A DNA stretch of 64,000 nt, taken from the NCBI RefSeq assembly GCF_050433565.1, contig NZ_JBNPWZ010000014.1, positions 1 through 64,000 on the forward strand, read 5' to 3'. Source of the DNA: Ornithinibacillus bavariensis (GTDB lineage: Bacteria; Bacillota; Bacilli; Bacillales; Amphibacillaceae). Each line of letters starts with the position of its first letter. Positions within the stretch are counted from its first letter, which is position 1. The notes beneath the pieces were generated by a model, which saw nothing but the letters and a program-made list of their open reading frames with translations, had not been told where the DNA came from and ran no database searches. The position numbers and the translations under genes were made by a program. Positions 52,914-61,373 of the stretch are shown one piece after another.

Positions 52914-53831
52914 TTAAGGTTTGAATTTATTTGCGTGTTCTGCCACCCACTGAGCATATGTACGGACAGGTCTTCCGATAATTTGTTCAACTGAGGGCTG
53001 CTGCTCAACTGTCCATTGGATATACTTATCAGGATGCTTGCCGTATTCTTCTAGCGCATAAAGTGTTACTTCAATCGTTTCGTCAGGCCAGCCTTGGGTT
53101 CGCCAATGTTTACGAGCTTGATCTGGTGTCAACTCTTCTGTAAGTATCTCGCGCCCAATAGCTTTGCTAATTAAATGTACGCGCTCCATTGTACTAATTG
53201 GCACGTTTACTGCTTCCAGTATTTTGCCGAGATATTTATCTTCAAGTAAGGCTGCGGAGGCAACTGCAGCAAGGTCGTCCTCATGAATAAATGGATAGTA
53301 GCCAGTATTGATGTATGGCTCGCGGACGATTCCTTCATTCTTAATAGACTCCTGCCAACCAGACCCTGTTGCAGGGTAACTACCTTCAAACATTCCCCCC
53401 ATCACAGCTGATGGCCGGATATGTGTCCATTCCATACCCGATTGCTCTACGGCCTTCTCAATAGCCAACCAAAACCATGTTTCAGGTGGGTAGTTGATTT
53501 CATATTCAGGACCATGCGATGAGAGTACGACAAAGCGCTGTACATTTGCCCTTTTTGCCAATACTAGGTTCTCCTTTATTGTCTTTGCGTTCGCACCTGC
53601 TAAGAATACTCGTTCTATGTCTAGAAACACCTCGTGCCTCTCTACGGGGAGGGCAATGTTTCCATTGACAATCTGAACACCTTCTGGCCAATTATGCACT
53701 TGCTGCCCTTCGGCAAGAATGCGTACCTTCTTACCAGCCTTAAGCAGTTGATTTACAAGACAACGCCCTACTAGTTCGGTGGGACTCGTGCCTTCACCTT
53801 TGTTTGGCGGCACGACGGTGATTAATATCAT
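52914..53831 (-). CDS. NmrA-like NAD(P)-binding protein (atypical SDR)
   Basis: 305 residues. A Rossmann-like N-terminus (MILITVVPPNKGEG...ELVGRCLVNQLLKAGKKVRIL), then RVFLAGANAKTIKENLVLAK, VVLSSHGPEYEI, THIRPSAVMGGMFEG and YYPFIHEDDLAAVASAALL follow the NmrA/YesF layout with an active-site Tyr/Lys lost, as in redox-sensor types. The first strand lacks a clean GxxGxxG (it reads PPNKGEGTSP). Substrate unknown. ATG behind AAGGAGAG. It stands alone. Confidence 0.8.
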   Translation of the reverse strand: MILITVVPPNKGEGTSPTELVGRCLVNQLLKAGKKVRILAEGQQVHNWPEGVQIVNGNIALPVERHEVFLDIERVFLAGANAKTIKENLVLAKRANVQRFVVLSSHGPEYEINYPPETWFWLAIEKAVEQSGMEWTHIRPSAVMGGMFEGSYPATGSGWQESIKNEGIVREPYINTGYYPFIHEDDLAAVASAALLEDKYLGKILEAVNVPISTMERVHLISKAIGREILTEELTPDQARKHWRTQGWPDETIEVTLYALEEYGKHPDKYIQWTVEQQPSVEQIIGRPVRTYAQWVAEHANKFKP

Positions 53832-54344
53832 AATAACTCTCCTTGTTTTAAGCCATTATCATCTGCTTTACCTCTGATCATAAGACTTAATGTTACCACA
53901 TGGATTTTTTACCGCAAGCACTTAACCCTAAAACCGTTATGACTATTAATGAAATATAAATAAATTTACGCATTCATTATCCCTCTAATAACACTATTCC
54001 GTAACATGGCTCTATTATGAAATAGATTTACAAAAGTGTTTTTTAGGATATCCTTTATTGTATTTCAAATATTAAACGTTCTTAAAGTAATAGTATCAAT
54101 CTTTATTATAAATTATCAAACTTTATTTCGAGTCTACAATGGGTACTTTTTCTAAATCACTTTTGTCACATAAGTTAATCTGGTATTATTGCACTTTTCT
54201 TTTGAACTTATCGTTGCAAATTTTCATTTGTCATCAAACAACAATCCTTGAAAGAGGATAAGGAATAAACAAAGCAGGATGACCCCAACTCCTAGAATTC
54301 TCAATTATTATTTCTTTAGTTTTGATAATACTGGCACCCCTAGT
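53832..54344. other. gene-free stretch
   Basis: About 510 AT-rich bases without a credible gene, promoter or terminator. It lies downstream of the permease remnant on the minus strand and upstream of the NmrA-like gene, and is probably decaying DNA. Confidence 0.5.
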
Positions 54345-54657
54345 CTACTCCTTCCAATGAAACATTAAGCTTCTGCTAATAACTATTCGATAAACACGTT
54401 CAGTAACTAAAAATACCAAACCATAGACTAGTAGTAAAAAACTGATACATGCGAATGCACTAAATTACGATGACTAAAATATTGTCCAGAAAAGCAATTG
54501 TCCATAATTGCCTGACCATCGGTAATGCAACAAGCAGATGGCAAACGGCAACGATAAGGGGAGCAATAAATGCTGTCAGCAACATATAGTGGAATTTAAT
54601 CCCCTTTCACTCATCCCTATTTTTCTAAGTATCTCAAAGCGTTTTCGATCATAGAAA
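54345..54657 (-). pseudogene. FtsX-type ABC permease, frameshifted C-terminal remnant
   Basis: Three minus-strand frames join into one permease C-terminus: FYDRKRFEILRKIGMSERGL, then after a shift a hydrophobic segment beginning KFHYMLLTAFIAPLIVAV, then after a second shift FLLLVYGLVFLVTERVYRIV and a stop at 54345. The charged loop ExRxxILRKIGM followed by two membrane helices is typical of BceB/MacB-like permeases of peptide-antibiotic ABC systems. The remnant starts exactly at the stop codon of the adjacent nucleotidyltransferase gene. No ATPase partner is present. Confidence 0.7.
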
Positions 54658-55242
54658 CTATCGGCTTTCCAGCCATTTCTTAAATTCATCAGGTGTATGT
54701 ACATTATTGTCTAACACAGCATTATAAATATCGAAGCTTGTTACTCGCTTTCCATAATCGGGTCGTGTTGCCCAAACGGTTTTAATGCTTAAAATAGAGA
54801 CAATCGCAGCCGGAGTTAGTTGTTCAGGTAGTGTGCGAATATGCTGCAAATCGGGCTGCTCTTCAGGCTTGTCTACAAACCAAATATCTAGTTCCCATTT
54901 CTTTCCGATATTGGACTGGTAAGTGATTCCTAGGAAGTAACCGTCTGGATAAGCTGGATCGGTGTTCCAATTACCCGTATCGTTGATGAATTTTAAATCA
55001 CGAACTTGAGGATTGGACATCAATTGTGAAGCTATTCTGGAAACTGTAGCGATGTTCAATGTCGAACAAACAACCGTTATATCAAGATCTCTCCAAGCCA
55101 TTAAGCCTAAAGCCGCACTCCCTACTTTTACTGGTGTACCAGCTTCTGCTAACAATTGATCAAGGCGCATCTCTTCAACAATTGCATCCGCTTCGGTTTG
55201 CAGCTGCAGTTGGCGGGCAAGTAGTTCTTCCTGTTTTATCAT
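54658..55242 (-). CDS. Nucleotidyltransferase-like protein of unknown role
   Basis: 194 residues from the ATG at 55242 (MIKQEELLARQLQLQ), with AAGGGAG upstream. GSAALGLMAWRDLDITVVCS resembles the GSxxxG...DxD motif of pol-beta-type nucleotidyltransferases, with Asp residues as metal ligands. The rest (LDIWFVDKPEEQPD, SILSIKTVW) fits MNT/antibiotic-NTase-like folds. Substrate not predictable. Its stop abuts the permease remnant, so the 3' end may be a fusion junction. Confidence 0.7.
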   Translation of the reverse strand: MIKQEELLARQLQLQTEADAIVEEMRLDQLLAEAGTPVKVGSAALGLMAWRDLDITVVCSTLNIATVSRIASQLMSNPQVRDLKFINDTGNWNTDPAYPDGYFLGITYQSNIGKKWELDIWFVDKPEEQPDLQHIRTLPEQLTPAAIVSILSIKTVWATRPDYGKRVTSFDIYNAVLDNNVHTPDEFKKWLESR

Positions 55243-55401
55243 GGTAACACTCCCTTGTAGCATCCACTTTTTTCACGGTTAATAAATTGTGGATGTGTTT
55301 TCTTTATAATACGACGTTGTATAGATAATTATTTTCCTAAGTTAAAGAGACTTTCTCTCGTTACTACGAGGATCTAAGAACAGGAGTAGATCTTCTATCT
55401 T

Positions 55402-56004
55402 CTATTCCTGAAGCTGTGGCTGTCCAGCTACCCCATAAAAGAACAACTCCATCAATTGATCCATATTCTCGGTGGTCTGTTTTTGACTCGAGCCCTCCCA
55501 TTTCCGGACTAGTTCATTCTGAAACAATGTAAAATAACGCATCATGATTTCTTCAGTTTGATCTTTTCGAATAAACCCCTCTTGTTTTCCAAGTGCGACA
55601 TACTTCTTAAAAAAGGGCACGACCTTCTGCTCGTTATAACCGTCCATCATTTGTATCAGCCCTCTTAAATCAGCAGAAGGGAATTTCGGAAACTCATCTG
55701 CTAATATTTTTAAGTTATTCGCCTCCAACAGCATGATCTTTTTAGTCTTTTCAACAAAAGATAACTCCGAACTCAGGATATTCTCATATTGTTCCAGCTG
55801 CTTGTCCAGCCAGTTAATCAAGGAATCCGTATAAAGCTGTTCCTTTGTCCCGAAATAATTATATATGGTTGCAGGAGAAACATTTGCTTTATATGCAATC
55901 TCATTCACGCTAACCTTTTGAAAGCCATATTTGAAAAATAATTCAATTGAGGCACTGAATATCTGCTCTATTTTTTTCTGTTTCCGTCGTTCGTAACCAT
56001 TCAT
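55402..56004 (-). CDS. TetR/AcrR family transcriptional regulator
   Basis: 200 residues. N-terminal HTH: IFSASIELFFKYGFQKVSVN, EIAYKANVSPATIYNYFGTK. The C-terminal ligand domain has no close family cue. It is divergent from the membrane protein gene at 56184, with 179 bases between, so it probably controls that gene and itself. RBS AGGTGA. Confidence 0.88.
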   Translation of the reverse strand: MNGYERRKQKKIEQIFSASIELFFKYGFQKVSVNEIAYKANVSPATIYNYFGTKEQLYTDSLINWLDKQLEQYENILSSELSFVEKTKKIMLLEANNLKILADEFPKFPSADLRGLIQMMDGYNEQKVVPFFKKYVALGKQEGFIRKDQTEEIMMRYFTLFQNELVRKWEGSSQKQTTENMDQLMELFFYGVAGQPQLQE

Positions 56005-56022
56005 ATTAGTTCACCTCATATG

Positions 56023-56033
56023 TAGTTTAACTA
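56023..56033. promoter_or_regulatory. possible operator of the TetR-type regulator
   Basis: TAGTTTAACTA is a perfect 11-base palindrome 19 bases upstream of the tetR start, in the divergent intergenic region. Short TetR operators often look like this, but the length makes chance occurrence possible. Confidence 0.35.
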
Positions 56034-56183
56034 AAGTTTTAGAGTGATTCAATATAAATAATACAAAATATATTGATTAATGAATTTTATATCGATATAA
56101 TGGTTTTAGAGTCAAATACTATATTTAGTACATAACTTTATACTAATCAAGTGTTATCTAATTGATGATGGGAGTGGCGTGAA

Positions 56184-56735
56184 ATGAGACAGTTTCGGAT
56201 TCCTTCTTTCTTGCAGGATGTGTTTGGTGAAAAACAGTCTGTTCCATCCGTTTTAACAATATTGCTTTTCGGTGGTATACTGACCGCTGCGTTATATTAC
56301 CGATTCCCTGAAATGGTTTCCGATTTGCCAATGTGGCGCAGTGTTCTAGCATTATTATTGATTTTCGATGTTTTTGCTGGTGTTATTGCGAATTTTACAG
56401 CATCAACTAGTAATTTCTATGCAGCGAGGAAAAAAAATCGAATCGTATTCCTCGCCATCCACGTCCATATCGTGCTTATTGCCCTTCTTCTCCATACCAA
56501 TATTGTTTATTCCTTAGGAGTATGGGCATATACGATAATTGGGGCGTTTATAGTAAACGCCCTTATTGGGAAGCGTGTACAATTATTTGTAGCTGGCTTA
56601 CTTGTGTCTGTTGGTTTTGGGGTCATGCCAATGCTACCAGGAATAACGCCATATATGTTAATCGTGGGGTTACTGTTTTTGATGAAAGTATTGTTTAGCT
56701 TCTCTGTCGATCATTACGGGAAATACCGAACATAA
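56184..56735 (+). CDS. Integral membrane protein, function unknown
   Basis: 183 residues with about five to six hydrophobic helices (residues 22-40, 50-72, 85-105, 108-125, 135-150, 152-170). A cytoplasmic N-terminus carries FRIPSFLQDVFGEKQ. The segment FTASTSNFYAARKKNRIVFL between helices two and three is the most distinctive part. I do not recognise a family with confidence. RBS GGGAGTGG. Divergent from the TetR gene, so likely its target. Confidence 0.75.
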   Translation: MRQFRIPSFLQDVFGEKQSVPSVLTILLFGGILTAALYYRFPEMVSDLPMWRSVLALLLIFDVFAGVIANFTASTSNFYAARKKNRIVFLAIHVHIVLIALLLHTNIVYSLGVWAYTIIGAFIVNALIGKRVQLFVAGLLVSVGFGVMPMLPGITPYMLIVGLLFLMKVLFSFSVDHYGKYRT

Positions 56736-56998
56736 TATTAAAATTAAGTATGAATACTACGCCTTAAAGTGATATTTTAAGAGCATTACCTAGAAGAGAA
56801 TGGGGTTTGTAGATTTAGTGCTGTTAGTAAGGTAATCATTTATCTTTTATACGGAAGAAAATCCTTTAGTTATTAATATAGCGTAAACTGCATAGAATTC
56901 TATAAAAGATAAAAATTGAGTACACACGTAGAATATTATCTTTTCCCCTATAATCTTCATAGTTAATTACGATCAATTAATTAAAGGCGGTGCAATTA

Positions 56999-57223
56999 AT
57001 GAATCGTTATCGTAAGCCAATAATTGGCGCACTTGTTGGAGGCACGACGGCTGGCGGCTGGTTGATTGTTGACTTAATACTTCCAGAGCCGATTGGAGAC
57101 TACTTATTGTTTGGATTAATGGGAATCGTTAATGCTGGTGTAGGCTGGCAGGTTGCTAAGATGACAGATAAACGGCAAGTAAAGTCAGAACCACTTAAAC
57201 AGCTAACTACAGACGCAAACTAA
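56999..57223 (+). CDS. Small hypothetical membrane protein
   Basis: 74 residues from the ATG at 56999, seven bases after AAAGGCGGTG. Two membrane helices separated by a short loop (IIGALVGGTTAGGWLIVDLI and YLLFGLMGIVNAGVGWQVAK), then a polar tail. No recognised family. A strong terminator follows within five bases, supporting a real transcript. Confidence 0.65.
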   Translation: MNRYRKPIIGALVGGTTAGGWLIVDLILPEPIGDYLLFGLMGIVNAGVGWQVAKMTDKRQVKSEPLKQLTTDAN

Positions 57224-57227
57224 ATGT

Positions 57228-57276
57228 GTCAGAAACCGCATTTTATGTCGAATAGAATGCGGTTTCTGGCATTTTT
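57228..57276 (+). terminator. terminator after the small membrane protein
   Basis: CAGAAACCGCATT (57230-57242) and AATGCGGTTTCTG (57256-57268) pair perfectly, with TTTTTA following. Confidence 0.93.
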
Positions 57277-57391
57277 ATGTCGATATTACCAATATTATTT
57301 CGAAAAGATTGAAAATAATAGAAATTTGTTCGACCGTGGGTTAAAATGGAAAAAATGGTCCCTATAAAATTTAAGGGAAATGGGTGAAGTC

Positions 57392-58066
57392 ATGACATAT
57401 ACAATACAATTATTTAAACTATTGTTTGCTGTTGATGATCATATTTTTCGAATTGGAAAAGCAGAAGTTGTAAAAATTCCTTGGAGAACAATCTTCATCT
57501 TAAGCCTTTTTGGCATAATCGTTTATGCTGTGATGGGAGCGTTTGGCATTGGTACATCTCCTATATCATCTAGTGTGTCGCTTGTTAATCCAGCTGAATT
57601 TGAATTGCGAAAGCTGTGGTTTGTATTTGGACGAGTACTATACGCTGTCTCCTTTGTTTTATTTATCTTATTTATTCCACCATTAATATTCTATACCGTC
57701 ACAAAAATTCCTTTTAAAAAATTACTCGTCATGCAGGTTGTTGTGCTCTTCGTCCTGCTCTTAGAAAGAATTGTATGGATACCGATCCATATTTTGATCG
57801 GATTAGATTGGTTTGTATCCCCATTTTCGTTCGGCATTATTGCTTCCTACGTAACAGACCAAAACTTTATTATTTATTTTTTTGGTTCTATTACTCTCTT
57901 TCAGATTTGGATAATGGTTTTTCAGGTAAAGCTATTAACTAGACTTTCCGGAATACATAAGGGATGGATTTATAGTTTAGTAATCTTATTTCATATAGCA
58001 ATTTGGACCGTAACAGCTGTACTAGCATTTACAGACATTCTTATCATTAATAGGTGGTTTGGCTAA
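57392..58066 (+). CDS. Yip1-family membrane protein (YknW-like)
   Basis: 224 residues with about five to six membrane helices. The N-terminal amphipathic part (MTYTIQLFKLLFAVDDHIFR) is followed by helices from residue 30 on. Start ATG 57392 is chosen because the ATG at 57380 is too close to AAGGG; this is not certain. The stop overlaps the next ATG (TAATG), so it is coupled to the adaptor gene. YknW-YknX form a similar pair in B. subtilis that works with the ABC proteins YknYZ; no such genes follow here. Confidence 0.75.
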   Translation: MTYTIQLFKLLFAVDDHIFRIGKAEVVKIPWRTIFILSLFGIIVYAVMGAFGIGTSPISSSVSLVNPAEFELRKLWFVFGRVLYAVSFVLFILFIPPLIFYTVTKIPFKKLLVMQVVVLFVLLLERIVWIPIHILIGLDWFVSPFSFGIIASYVTDQNFIIYFFGSITLFQIWIMVFQVKLLTRLSGIHKGWIYSLVILFHIAIWTVTAVLAFTDILIINRWFG

Positions 58067-59298
58067 TGCGAAGAAATCAAAAATTAATTATACGCTTGAT
58101 GGTACTAGTATTTATTATTGTCAACTTAGTTCTTGTAAGTGTAGATGATGATGGAAAAGTAATGCGAAGTGTTTATGTATCGGATTGGAACAAGGTTTAC
58201 CAAACTAATTTGTATGAGACCGTAGAAGCAAAAGGTGTGGTCACTTATTCAAGAGAAGACTATGTCTATTTTGACAAAAGTATTGGCAGCTTTGATACGT
58301 TTTTAGTTGAAGAGGGTAGTGAAGTTGCAAAAGGTGACCCATTGTTCGCATACCGTATACGTGATTATGAAGAAACAGAAGCTTTACTTACGTATGAGTT
58401 GTCTAAAATAGAAGGTGAAGTCTCAGCAATTGAGGATGCAATAGCTGAAATGGTTGCCTACCAGATCCCCAAACCATCTGTTCCTGTTATGAATGACAAG
58501 GAAACAGAGAATACAACCGTTGTTATTACACAACCGGATCCTATTGAATTAGAAGTAATGAAGGAACAATTTCTCATCCAAAAGGAACAGGAATTGGCCG
58601 CTAAGAATGAACAGAAAAAAGCTGTAGAGGAACGGCTTAAAGATTTACAGGATGGCGGGGACACGGTAACTATCGCAAGTCCAATTCATGGAAAGGTAAA
58701 AGAAATTAACCCTTCGTTGAATGATCCTATTATGGTTATTGAAAGTACGGAACTACAGGTAAGTGGGGAAGTAAATGAAAGAGACCGTGTAAAGGTCGAA
58801 GAGGGACAGAAAGTTAAGATTTCCCTCTTAGAAAGTGGACAAGCCCTACAAGGAACGGTAACGAGTGTCAGTGAGGCGCCACAGGAGGTAAGTATCGATA
58901 CCAAAAGTATGTACCCTTTTGAGATCACCTTCAATGAAGAAGAGACATTGGACAGTATAAATCCAGGCTATCATACAAAGCTAACAATCACAGTAAAAGA
59001 GGCGCTTAATACCCCGACGATTGATAAAGGAATTGTTCAACAAAATGAAGTTTGGCGATTAAATGAAAAAGGAATAGTGGAAAAGGTAAACATTCAAACT
59101 GGTATCCAAATGGGTAAGGAACTGGAGGTCATTAGTGGACTGGCTGTGGGTAATGTTCTATCAACTGAAACATTGCCATCATCCTACGAGAGTATGCCAT
59201 TTATCACCCCATTAAAACTTCAACAAACACCTTGGAAAGAGGTAGGAGAATTTAAAGATTGGAAGAAATATATGCTCATAGGGATGTTAGTGCGATGA
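58066..59298 (+). CDS. Membrane-fusion (HlyD/RND-type) efflux adaptor
   Basis: 410 residues from the ATG at 58066 with AGGTGG upstream. One N-terminal membrane anchor (LIIRLMVLVFIIVNLVLVSV), a lipoyl-like half (VEAKGVVTYSREDYVYFDKS), a coiled-coil hairpin (about 115-200), the second lipoyl half (IASPIHGKVKEINPS) and a beta-barrel. The layout is that of YknX/MacA-type adaptors, which couple ABC exporters in Gram-positive cells. No ATPase or permease lies beside it; it may serve a transporter elsewhere. Confidence 0.85.
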   Translation: MRRNQKLIIRLMVLVFIIVNLVLVSVDDDGKVMRSVYVSDWNKVYQTNLYETVEAKGVVTYSREDYVYFDKSIGSFDTFLVEEGSEVAKGDPLFAYRIRDYEETEALLTYELSKIEGEVSAIEDAIAEMVAYQIPKPSVPVMNDKETENTTVVITQPDPIELEVMKEQFLIQKEQELAAKNEQKKAVEERLKDLQDGGDTVTIASPIHGKVKEINPSLNDPIMVIESTELQVSGEVNERDRVKVEEGQKVKISLLESGQALQGTVTSVSEAPQEVSIDTKSMYPFEITFNEEETLDSINPGYHTKLTITVKEALNTPTIDKGIVQQNEVWRLNEKGIVEKVNIQTGIQMGKELEVISGLAVGNVLSTETLPSSYESMPFITPLKLQQTPWKEVGEFKDWKKYMLIGMLVR

Positions 59299-59304
59299 TT
59301 TTGT

Positions 59305-59338
59305 TGAGAGTAGATATGTAAATACTACTCTCTTTTTT
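59305..59338 (+). terminator. terminator after the adaptor gene
   Basis: GAGAGTAG (59306-59313) pairs with CTACTCTC (59325-59332) and six Ts follow. Confidence 0.88.
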
Positions 59339-59352
59339 AACGCTTTATTCAA

Positions 59353-59381
59353 GCATAAACCGTACACTTGTCCCATAAAAT
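59353..59381 (+). promoter_or_regulatory. candidate sporulation promoter of cwlD
   Basis: GCATA (59353-59357), 16 bp, CATAAAAT (59374-59381) resembles the sigma-E/sigma-G pattern (-35 ATA/GnATR, -10 CATA..T). It fits cwlD, which is sporulation-expressed in B. subtilis. Confidence 0.45.
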
Positions 59382-59411
59382 AGGGAGAGGACAAGTAAAG
59401 GGGCGTATGCG

Positions 59412-60137
59412 ATGAAGGGGTTTATAAAATTTGCACTATGGGTAGTAGGTTTTGTTTTGTTAATTATGCTTATTAAACTTCCACTTGAGGAAGCTTCTGT
59501 TCAAACGGTAGGATTTTCGTTACCATTGTCGGAGAAAATTATTGTTCTAGATCCTGGTCATGGGGGACCGGATGGAGGGGCGGTTGGTAGTGATAAGACA
59601 GTTGAAAAAGATATTGCGTTAGCTGTTTCAATAAAAATTAAGGAATATTTACAACAAGCAGGTGCAACGGTGTACCTAACAAGAGAGACGGATACAGACT
59701 TGGCAGATGAGAGTACTAAGGGGATCTCTAGGCGGAAATCAGAGGATATTCGTAATAGGATGGAATTTATCAATTCAAAGGAAGCGGATTTTTTTGTAAC
59801 GATTCACTTGAATGCAATACCATCGACAAAATGGCGTGGGGCACAAACATTTTATTTTCCTAAATCAGATGAAGGTAAGCATTTAGCAAAAATGATTCAA
59901 GCCGAGATTACTCGTAATATGGAAAATACAAATAGAAGTGCATTAGCAATTAATAACTTATATCTTTTAAAGAATGCAGAGATACCCGGGGCGCTAGTAG
60001 AAATAGGATTTCTATCAAATGTGGAGGAAAGAGAGCTGTTGAAGGATGAAAATTATCAAAAGCAAATGGCAGCAAGTATTTATGAAGGAATCCTCCGCTA
60101 TGTGACAGAAGAACCAGAGGAAGAAAAAACAGAATAG
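59412..60137 (+). CDS. cwlD: Spore cortex N-acetylmuramoyl-L-alanine amidase CwlD
   Basis: 241 residues. N-terminal membrane anchor (FIKFALWVVGFVLLIMLIKL) and an Amidase_3 domain with zinc ligands in VLDPGHGGPDGG (His near 50), the Glu of VEKDIAL, and the His in FFVTIHLNA, plus the catalytic Glu in ALVEIGFLSN. With PdaA it makes muramic lactam, the mark needed for cortex lysis at germination. Immediately upstream of salA-gerD-kbaA-pdaB, the conserved order. Confidence 0.96.
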   Translation: MKGFIKFALWVVGFVLLIMLIKLPLEEASVQTVGFSLPLSEKIIVLDPGHGGPDGGAVGSDKTVEKDIALAVSIKIKEYLQQAGATVYLTRETDTDLADESTKGISRRKSEDIRNRMEFINSKEADFFVTIHLNAIPSTKWRGAQTFYFPKSDEGKHLAKMIQAEITRNMENTNRSALAINNLYLLKNAEIPGALVEIGFLSNVEERELLKDENYQKQMAASIYEGILRYVTEEPEEEKTE

Positions 60138-60246
60138 GTTGAATGGTTCATCTTCCATGAATCATATCACTTAGATTTTTAGTGATTTATGATATACTAG
60201 CCTTGGACAACTATTACGTATCCAATGCCATAGGAAGGTGAAAAAG

Positions 60247-61305
60247 ATGATAAGCAGAGAAGATGTTATTCAATTACTTAATCCTGTAAGAGATCCTTTT
60301 TTATATAAAACGCTTGAAGAAACAGAAGGTATTAAAGAGGTAACAATAAAGGAAGACAAGAAACATGTTAGTGTCAAAATTGCAATAGGTAAAACCAATA
60401 CTGCAGAGCAAATGCAGCTACAACAAGAAATTGTTGGTATTTTAAAGCGTAACGGTGCTGTAACAGTTGGACTACGATTTGAAAAGCTTCCAGATGAGAT
60501 AATTAAGAAATACCAGCCTGCAATTGAAAGCGCTAAAGAGCGTGCCTTGATGGGCGGAAATAAACAACCGCATTTCCTAGCTATTGCCAGTGGTAAAGGT
60601 GGAGTAGGAAAGTCAACGGTTACTGTAAATCTAGCTATGGCACTAATGAGATTAGGAAAAAAAGTTGGAATTATTGATGCGGATATTTATGGTTTCAGTG
60701 TTCCAGATATGATGGGTATTGAGGAAAGACCAATCGTCCGCGGTCAAAAGATTATTCCAGTTGAACGTTTTGGGGTTAAAGTTATCTCTATGGGCTTCTT
60801 TGTGGAAGATAATTCACCAATCATTTGGCGTGGTCCAATGCTTGGTAAGATGCTCAACAGCTTCTTTAAAGAAGTAGAGTGGGGAGACTTAGATTATCTA
60901 TTATTAGACTTGCCACCTGGAACCGGTGATATTGCAATGGATGTTCATGAATTATTACCTTCTTGTAAAGAAATCATTGTTACAACACCACACCCAACGG
61001 CAGCGTTTGTAGCGGCTAGAGCTGGGCAAATGGCGTTAAAAACAAAACATGAAATACTAGGCGTTGTAGAAAACATGGCCTATTATAAGAGTGAAAAAAC
61101 CGGTGAAAAAGAGTATGTCTTTGGACAAGGTGGAGGCAAAAAGCTGGCAGAAGTGCTACATACAAAGGTACTTGGACAGCTTCCAATCCAACAGCCATAT
61201 GAAGAAGAAGATGTTTTTGCTCCATCTGTTTACCAGGAGGATCACCCAAATGGGAAAGAATATCATAAAATGGCAGCAAAAGTTATTGCACAAGTAGAAG
61301 AATAA
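60247..61305 (+). CDS. salA: SalA/ApbC (Mrp family) P-loop ATPase
   Basis: 352 residues from the ATG at 60247. The in-frame GTG at 60238 overlaps the AGGAAGGTG RBS. An N-terminal MIP18-like domain (SREDVIQLLNPVRDPFLYK) is followed by the Mrp ATPase with ASGKGGVGKSTVTVNLAMAL near residue 119. The C-terminal CxxC of iron-sulfur carrier Mrps is absent, as in SalA. In B. subtilis SalA represses scoC; Fe-S carrier activity is a family-level alternative. Confidence 0.9.
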   Translation: MISREDVIQLLNPVRDPFLYKTLEETEGIKEVTIKEDKKHVSVKIAIGKTNTAEQMQLQQEIVGILKRNGAVTVGLRFEKLPDEIIKKYQPAIESAKERALMGGNKQPHFLAIASGKGGVGKSTVTVNLAMALMRLGKKVGIIDADIYGFSVPDMMGIEERPIVRGQKIIPVERFGVKVISMGFFVEDNSPIIWRGPMLGKMLNSFFKEVEWGDLDYLLLDLPPGTGDIAMDVHELLPSCKEIIVTTPHPTAAFVAARAGQMALKTKHEILGVVENMAYYKSEKTGEKEYVFGQGGGKKLAEVLHTKVLGQLPIQQPYEEEDVFAPSVYQEDHPNGKEYHKMAAKVIAQVEE

Positions 61306-61310
61306 GAAAG

Positions 61311-61349
61311 TAGGGTCAGTTTCCACTTCAAGGAAAGCTGACCCTATTT
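61311..61349. terminator. bidirectional terminator between salA and gerD
   Basis: TAGGGTCAG (61311-61319), inner TTCC/GGAA, and CTGACCCTA (61338-61346). Both convergent genes can use it, although the T-run is short on either side. Confidence 0.8.
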
Positions 61350-61373
61350 GTTGCTAGGATGGTATCGTGTGGC

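Noticed and set aside
51786..57276. Prophage, integrative element or CRISPR array in the accessory stretch
   Set aside because: No integrase, transposase, phage gene, tRNA attachment site, terminal repeat or regularly spaced repeats were found. Single genes and remnants fit ordinary decay and turnover.
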